Shown: piece after piece, positions 58,420-64,000 of the stretch
Layout: each line of letters begins with the position of its first letter
How positions within the stretch are numbered: the stretch's first letter is position 1
DNA from: Auricularia sp. M13
Taxonomy: Eukaryota > Basidiomycota > Agaricomycetes > Auriculariales > Auriculariaceae
DNA length: 64,000 bases
Direction: 5' to 3'
Assembly (NCBI GenBank): GCA_037042915.1
Contig: CM073196.1
Span: forward strand, 3,782,001-3,846,000
The notes under the pieces: generated by a model
Told to the model about the DNA's origin: nothing
Seen by the model: only the letters and a program-made list of their open reading frames with translations
Databases searched by the model: none
Translations under genes and position numbers: made by a program

Positions 58420-59472
58420 TCAATATTCAGATGTCGGGCGCTGGCCCCAGACCCAGTAAAACGGAGCGTGTGTGTTGGGTGTCGCGTCCCACTCCCGGCG
58501 CATCCCTTCCAGCAGCTCGTCGTATTCCTTCTCCGAGGCTACCATCCCCTGTGCTAGGAAGTGCGTCTGCACAACATGAGTTTCTCGGTCTGATCTACAG
58601 TATATCCTGGCGCAACGTACCCTGAGGCTGCTGAAACACGCAATGAACGGGTCTGTCGCATTGTGTGGGCCATATCCCGTCTGCGCGCCCATGGGCACCT
58701 TCCTGCGAATAACGCGGACGTTCACGAAGCCCGCGTCCTTGAGCCAGCCCTCCAGCTGCGCCGCACAGGTGGGCTCGAACCCACGCATCAGCGCCAGCTC
58801 GGTGTTCATTCCCAGTATCCGTTTTGCATTCGGTGTTCCTAGGTCGACGTCTGACCCGGGGAAGACGCCCGGCCAATCGAGCTCGCACAGCTGCGCCCAG
58901 CCGCCCGGCTTGGTGACCCTGAAGAGCTCGCTGAGTGCCCGGGGCCATTCGTCTGCGCGGAGCGCCCAGATAAGCAGGTTCTGGTGGACGAGGCTGAACT
59001 GGCGAGACCATTCCGCTGGGAGGTCGAGCACGGAGTGCTGTGCGAAGCGGACGTTTGTTGGGGCTAGCTTTGGGAAGAGGTGCGGTGAGATGTCTGTGCA
59101 CATTATCTGCACGCCGGCGGCGACTTGCGAGGCAAGGTCGAGCGCCCAAACGCCTGTTCACACGATGAGTGAGTGTTTTATTTTTCATGGTTGTTTAGAG
59201 GCTGACCTGTTCCTGTGGCGCTATCCAGGACTTGGTCTCCGTTTTTGAGTGTAAGAGGTGCGAGCACAACTGCATTATCAATTGCGAGTTGAAGAGCCAG
59301 GTACTGCTGGTTCAGCCTGCACGACGCATGAGGACCCGCAGCCTCGTATTGTCAATGCAATGCACCTCTCTCCTTCGATTGTATCCGCTGGGAGTAAGTA
59401 TCGCGACCCATTTAGATCATTGAAGAAGCGGGCGGTCGTCAGACGCAGCGACGAAACTTCAAGCTGGGCCAT
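58420..59472 (-). CDS. SAM-dependent methyltransferase, LaeA-like (copy A)
   Basis: Exons 59472-59366, 59316-59207, 59153-58621 and 58566-58420 give 298 residues. The class I SAM fold is shown by motif I VLDSATGTGVWALDL, the motif II-like CTDISPHLFPKL and the post-motif FRVTKPGGWAQLCEL. The N-terminus has the fungal YLLPADTIEGERLNQQY lead-in, common to LaeA-like and UMTA-type small-molecule methyltransferases of mushrooms. The C-terminus ends FYWVWGQRPTSEY. Substrate is unknown. It is divergent from copy B at 60105, which has the same four-exon plan, an identical 110-base second exon and matching intron phases, so the pair arose by an inverted duplication. Confidence 0.87.
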
Positions 59473-60104
59473 TTATGGTACGACTTCAAGCAGCCTGCGC
59501 AGTGGCATTGTACTTATATATACATATCTCTTCAGAACCCGAACTGTCGTTGCTATGTATTAACATGCACTGCAGATGAAGTCCACGACCAAGAAAAGCA
59601 TGGGCGGGGGTCAGGGGCTCCGCGTTGAAAATGGTTCTTCCCCGAACTGTCTCCAGTTCGCGATGATTTCTGACAACCACTTCCCGCGTCATGCACACTG
59701 GTAACGCTATTCTCTTTCTCGATCCAACGGGGGGACGCGGATGGCCGGCCCTAATGCGAGCCACTGGGCGAATCCGGTCATCCCTCAGGCTCACACGCTT
59801 CGTGCGAAATGGACAAAGTACCTCTCGCGCGCCGTAGTAAATGGAGACTCATTGGACTCAAAGACTACGACCGGTCACCAGATCACCGACTCGCGCCGGA
59901 CGCGGTTTCTTTCGGAGAATGCCCAGGCCGTCCTCATTATCCGCTTCAGCGAGCGGTAGTACTGGTTTCATTCGGCTTCTGGCGCGCTGTCATCCGCGCT
60001 TGGTATCGAGCCGCATTATCTCTCATGCCGCACCTACAAAATGTCGACGCCGCAGCCATCGAGGCTCTCTGCCGCTCCCCCATCCACTGCATCTCTCTCT
60101 CACG
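59473..60104. promoter_or_regulatory. Divergent promoter region of two methyltransferase paralogues
   Basis: 632 bases between the two ATGs. Short ORFs only. It presumably controls both copies; no clear TATA box was seen. Confidence 0.4.
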
Positions 60105-61176
60105 ATGCCTCATCAAGAACCGAAAAAACGCTTGAGCTCATACCAGTTCGACGTGGCAAAGCAGCGATTTTTCAATGATCCCGAACATTCCGTTTATTTG
60201 CTCCCCGCAGATAGCGACGAGGGTCAGCGGTACGTACAGCACATTGTCTCACAATACATGGGGCTGACCATCATGTTGCCACGTCCAGACTGAACTTGCA
60301 ACATGCGAATCTCGTCTATGCGACCCAAGGAAAATTGCTCTTCGCCCCCATACAGCTTCGAAGCGGGCATCGCGTCCTCGATTGTGCCACGGGCACAGGT
60401 AAGGCCCCTGCCTGCCTCGCATTCGCTCACATAATTCACCATCTGCTGCGATTAGGAGTCTGGCTTCTAGACCTGCTGTCCAAGTCATCCAAAGGCGTCA
60501 CTTTCACCGGCATTGACATGTCGCCGCACCTGTTTCCCGCCGCAGACGCCACGCCAGCGAACGCCTCGTTCCTGGCGCAGTCCCTCTTGGAGTTGCCTCA
60601 TGATTGGGAATCTTCGTACGACCTTGTGCACCAACGTCTCCTGATCGCCGCTTTGCGCACCAAGGAATGGCCCGAGGCCATCAAGTCGTACTTCCGAGTC
60701 CTCCGCTCGGGCGGATGGATGCAGCTTTGCGAGGTCTACCCTCCAGGGTGCATGGCCATAGGGCCGTGCACCGCGCGCGTGAGAGACATGCAGCGGCAGC
60801 TCATGCTCTTGAAAGGGCTTGACATCGAATGCGCTCTCCACCTCGAAGGCTGGGCGCGGGATGCAGGCTTTGTCAACATCGAGAAGGTGTGTATCAATAT
60901 CCCCGTTGGCGCACGGGCTGGGAAGGGTCCGAAAAACTACACGGAGGCCTGTGTCGGCATGTTTCTTGCCATGAAGGTATGACTCCGAGCAGTCTAGCAT
61001 TTGTTCGGATGGCTGATTTTCACATTATCAAGTGTCCAATGACTAACGCAGGCGTGGTGAAGACGGAGGAAGAATATGTTGAAGCTGTGGTCGCTATGCG
61101 TGAGGAGTGGGATACCATCGAGGATGCGCATGTTCCCTTCTATTGGCTATGGGCTGAGAAACCAACTCATGGCTGA
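60105..61176 (+). CDS. SAM-dependent methyltransferase, LaeA-like (copy B)
   Basis: Exons 60105-60229, 60289-60398, 60456-60976 and 61033-61176 give 299 residues. Motif I is VLDCATGTGVWLLDLL, followed by FTGIDMSPHLFP and FRVLRSGGWMQLCEV. The lead-in VYLLPADSDEGQRLNLQH and the closing FYWLWAEKPTHG mirror copy A. I place the last acceptor at 61032 rather than at the stronger-looking CAG at 61051, because only this keeps phase and makes the linker the same length as in copy A. Identity between the copies is moderate, so the duplication is not recent. Confidence 0.87.
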
Positions 61177-61499
61177 TGGTACATATAAGATACGTGTTTC
61201 ATGCCGAGTGCACTTCGTTTTCTCGGTGGTCCATTAGTCCTTGACGCCTCAGACGATGCTGCCACGGTACCCTACCCACTTCGTTCAGCGTTCCCATGAC
61301 GATTCCGGTGTTTCGAGACCTCAGGCCTCAGTCATCAATGAGCACAATTGTGCGATTATCTGTCAGCCTCGCACCCAGTGGTAATACCTGCCGCAGCTCA
61401 TTACTCCCCTCGCAAGCTGGCTGACAAATCGCATCTCTATAAATCCCTCGATCGAGTATTCCGTCTTGTTCTGCGCCCATACAGCTCGCCCCATCGCCC
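61177..61499. promoter_or_regulatory. Promoter region of the first medium-chain reductase
   Basis: 323 bases. A TATAAA at 61438-61443 lies 62 bases upstream of the ATG at 61500, the usual distance for a fungal core promoter. Confidence 0.55.
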
Positions 61500-62755
61500 A
61501 TGTCTACGCACAAGGCTTTCACCGCCATCTCGGTCGGCAAATTTGAGGTTCTGGAGGTGCCAACGCCTCAGCCAGACAAGGGCGAAGTGCTCGTAAAGGT
61601 TGCCTACACTGCGCTCATTCCCCCGGACGTCGAAGTTTCAGAGCGAAACCTATTCGGCCCCGACTCTTTCCCGTACGTTCCTGGATTCACACCTGCTGGA
61701 TTCGTGGCAGCCGTCGGCGAGGGTGTCAAGTCAGTAGCAGTTGGAGACAGGGTTAGTTTTCATTGCGTGAATTATGTATTGTGCTGACATCACGCCTCGA
61801 TATCAAGGTAGTTGGATATCCTATTCCCGCTTACGGTAGCCGAGCCAAAGGAGCGCAGGAATTTGCGCTCATTCCATCGCACGCGCTTTCAAAGGTCAGC
61901 CATGCTCCGCATCCACAAAATGATCGGTGCTCACAAAGACTAGGTCCCTGACAACGTCACACTTGAAGACGCCGCTACAATTCCTGACAACTTCGTCTGC
62001 GCATGGTGGACCTTGTCAGAATATCTCAAGTTGCCTCTGCAGCCGACGAAATCAAAGCAGCCCTTCGCGGACGACTCGTTCTTGGTTTACGGCGCGAGTT
62101 CAACCGCAGGACTTTTTACTATCCAGGTCCTTGCGTTGTCCGGATGCACGCGTATAATCGCTGTCGCGTCCAGCAAGAACCACGCATTCATACGGTCCCT
62201 CGGCGCCTCTCACACCGTCGACTATCGCGAGTCCAATTGGCCTCAGCAGGTCCTCGCTGCAAATGGGGGCGAGCCGATTAAGTACGCGATCGATGCTATT
62301 GCCACGGAGGCCTCGCTGCGCGGAGTGGCTACGATTGTCAATGCGGACAGCGCCGTCGCCATCGTGTTGCCCATTAAGCTGGGCCAGGACAAGCTCGTGT
62401 CTGAGGCTGGAGAAACGGAGGCTAAGCTCGTCTGGGAGCTTCCTGAGGACAAGAACACGTTTCCCTCGGGCACGAAGCTGGGATATGTGAAGACGTTCCT
62501 GTGGGATCATAATGTGAGGAGGCGCGGCTCTCTCTCACGCTGATACTGATTGAGGCTTGCATGCAGAACACGACTCTCAAGGAGAACTTGCTAGTTAACT
62601 ATCTACCTCAGCTGTTGCAGTCGGGGGCGATTAGGCCGGTCCCGAAGAAGCTCATCGAGGAGCCTACGGATAGCCTGTCGGCACGGGTGTTGGCAGGCTT
62701 TGACTTGCTGCGCGCCAATGCAGTCAGTGGCTATAAGATCGTGGTAAAAGTGTAG
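61500..62755 (+). CDS. Medium-chain dehydrogenase/reductase, zinc-less enoyl-reductase type (copy 1)
   Basis: Exons 61500-61751, 61808-61894, 61944-62513 and 62567-62755 give 365 residues. The N-terminal GroES-like domain has VKVAYTALIPPDVEV, and PYVPGFTPAGFVAAVGEGV follows. The Rossmann part has FLVYGASSTAGLFTIQVLALSGC (split here as FLVYGASSTAGL and FTIQVLALSGC), then IIAVASSKNH and LGASHTVDYRE, typical NADPH-binding segments of the ToxD/trans-enoyl-reductase group. The zinc-binding Cys/His sites of true alcohol dehydrogenases are absent. Such proteins act as stand-alone enoyl or ketone reductases, sometimes with polyketide synthases; none is visible here. It is followed in tandem by a close paralogue with identical sizes for exons 1 and 2 (252 and 87 bases). 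Confidence 0.87.
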
Positions 62756-63118
62756 ACATGCTGCGCACCACGTGACGTCCCGGAATCCAGACTCTGCTCT
62801 AGCTCCGTCCGAAATGCTGTAATCTCCCGTACGCTGTATGAATGCGGCCCTCCGTTTTGAGATGCTCTGCCACATTCGGAAGCATATTATGCCGGCATAT
62901 GAGCTCACTCGACGCCTTGGTAATGCAGCACGAATACACTCGCCATCGGTCTGTAAGCTAGACTAGTGGTTAACCAGCGGGAGATGATCGTTGCGGAGTC
63001 AGCGCGTCGTTTCGGGAACCTTCGCTGACAAATCCGCAGTATATAAAATCCGCGGCTCACGTCCTCTGCAAGTCGTCATAATCCTGAGCATACAGTACTC
63101 GTACTCACGAAAACAACG
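62756..63118. promoter_or_regulatory. Promoter region of the second medium-chain reductase
   Basis: 363 bases. A TATATAAAA at 63040-63048 lies about 79 bases upstream of the ATG at 63119. Nothing else was seen. Confidence 0.55.
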
Positions 63119-64000
63119 ATGTCGACTCACAAAGCCTTCTCTGCATCATCTCCCCGCAACATGCAGGTAGTGGACGTCTCGACGTCGCGACCAGCCAAGA
63201 GCGAGGTGCTCATCAAGGTCGCATACACTGCACTCGTTCCGCTCGATTTCGAAGCTACCGACCGCGGCTTCTTTGGCCCAGAATCGTTCCCTTACGTTCC
63301 AGGATTCTCGTTCTCGGGGACTGTTGAGGCTGTTGGCGAGGGCGTCAACACGGTGGCAGTTGGAGACAAGGTCAGCTGGAAATTGTTTCGGGAATGTTCT
63401 CGCGACGCATCGTGCTGACATCATCACGTGACGTCGCAGGTTCTTGCCTTTGCTACTCCCAACTACGGCAGTCGCGCAAAAGGCGCGCAGGAATACGCGT
63501 TATTACCGGCTCATGCGGTGTCGAAGGTCAGCCAGTCCTCGAACATCGCACGCAAAGCAGCACTCACTTTTACTTCCAGATCCCCGCCAACATCACCCTC
63601 GAGGAAGCCGCGACCATTCCCGACAACTTCGTCACCGCATGGTGGACGCTCTCCGAACACCTCAAGCTGCCGCTGCAGCCGACGCCGACGAAGACGCGCC
63701 AGCCCTTCGCGGACGAGTCGTTCCTCATCTACGGCGCGAGCTCCATCGCGGGGCTCTTCATGATCCAGGTGCTCGCGCTGTCCGGCTGCACGCGCATCAT
63801 CGCCGTCGCGTCGAGCAGGAACCACTCGCTGCTGCGCTCGCTCGGCGCGACGCACACCGTCGACTACCGCGAGCCCGACTGGCCGCAGCGCGTCCTCGCG
63901 GCGAACGATGACCGGCCGGTGAAGTATGCCGTCGATATCATCGCGACGGAGGCTTCGCTGCGTGGCGTCGCTGCGACCGTCGACGCTAGCAGCACGGTCG
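63119..64000 (+). CDS. Medium-chain dehydrogenase/reductase, enoyl-reductase type (copy 2, cut by window end)
   Basis: Exons 63119-63370, 63440-63526 and 63580 onward; the gene runs off the right edge. It starts MSTHKAFSAS, nearly the same as copy 1 (MSTHKAFTAI), and shares YGSRAKGAQEYALLPAHAVSK, TIPDNFVTAWWTLSEHLKLP and LIYGASSIAGLFMIQVLALS. The third exon is GC-richer than in copy 1. It lacks the zinc ligands, as copy 1 does. The tandem copies probably arose by local duplication and may have different substrates. Confidence 0.87.

Overview
The window looks like part of an Agaricomycete (mushroom-forming basidiomycete) genome. Genes are dense and GC-rich, with many introns of about 45-60 bases, CTNAC-like branch sites and GTRNGT donors. 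The gene set (UTP21, OGG1, glycinamide ribonucleotide formyltransferase, a mitochondrial AAA protease) is eukaryotic. KDZ-type transposon remains and a chromodomain Ty3 element also fit a basidiomycete. Exon models below were built by hand from splice signals, reading phase and remembered family motifs; every multi-exon model closes to a whole number of codons, except that the last one runs off the window.

Left part (1-7.6 kb) is accessory DNA. The 3' end of a KDZ-like transposase gene with a Ulp1-type cysteine protease domain enters from the left edge. Next comes about 4 kb peppered with the palindrome AGTCRYGACT (23 exact copies, often about 32 bases apart) on both sides of an unrecognised Cys-rich three-exon gene. 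A truncated-looking reverse-strand ORF follows.

From 8 to 24 kb there are host genes: a tail-anchored inositol polyphosphate 5-phosphatase, a large MFS transporter, a 10-exon Hsp90-type-ATPase/NO VEIN-C protein, the 8-oxoguanine glycosylase OGG1, the purine enzyme GART (ADE8 type) and an AFG3-like mitochondrial AAA protease.

From 24.8 to 51.4 kb lies a suggestive metabolic neighbourhood: a MAPEG membrane protein, a UbiA prenyltransferase without an obvious mitochondrial presequence, a short-chain dehydrogenase, phenylalanine ammonia-lyase (PAL), a P450, a secreted-type GMC oxidoreductase and a small protein resembling chorismate lyase (UbiC). Only an F-box gene interrupts it. These could together make or modify a prenylated hydroxybenzoate or cinnamate product; this is inference. 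The PAL gene is split in its last exon by an 8.36-kb Ty3-type LTR retrotransposon with matching 186-base LTRs, a 5-base target duplication and an extra coding region between pol and the 3' LTR, so the insertion is very young.

The right part (51.4-64 kb) has a 3.1-kb stretch with no gene I can see, then the ribosome-biogenesis WD40 protein UTP21, two divergent paralogous SAM methyltransferases, and two tandem paralogous medium-chain reductases of the zinc-less enoyl-reductase type, the last cut by the window edge.
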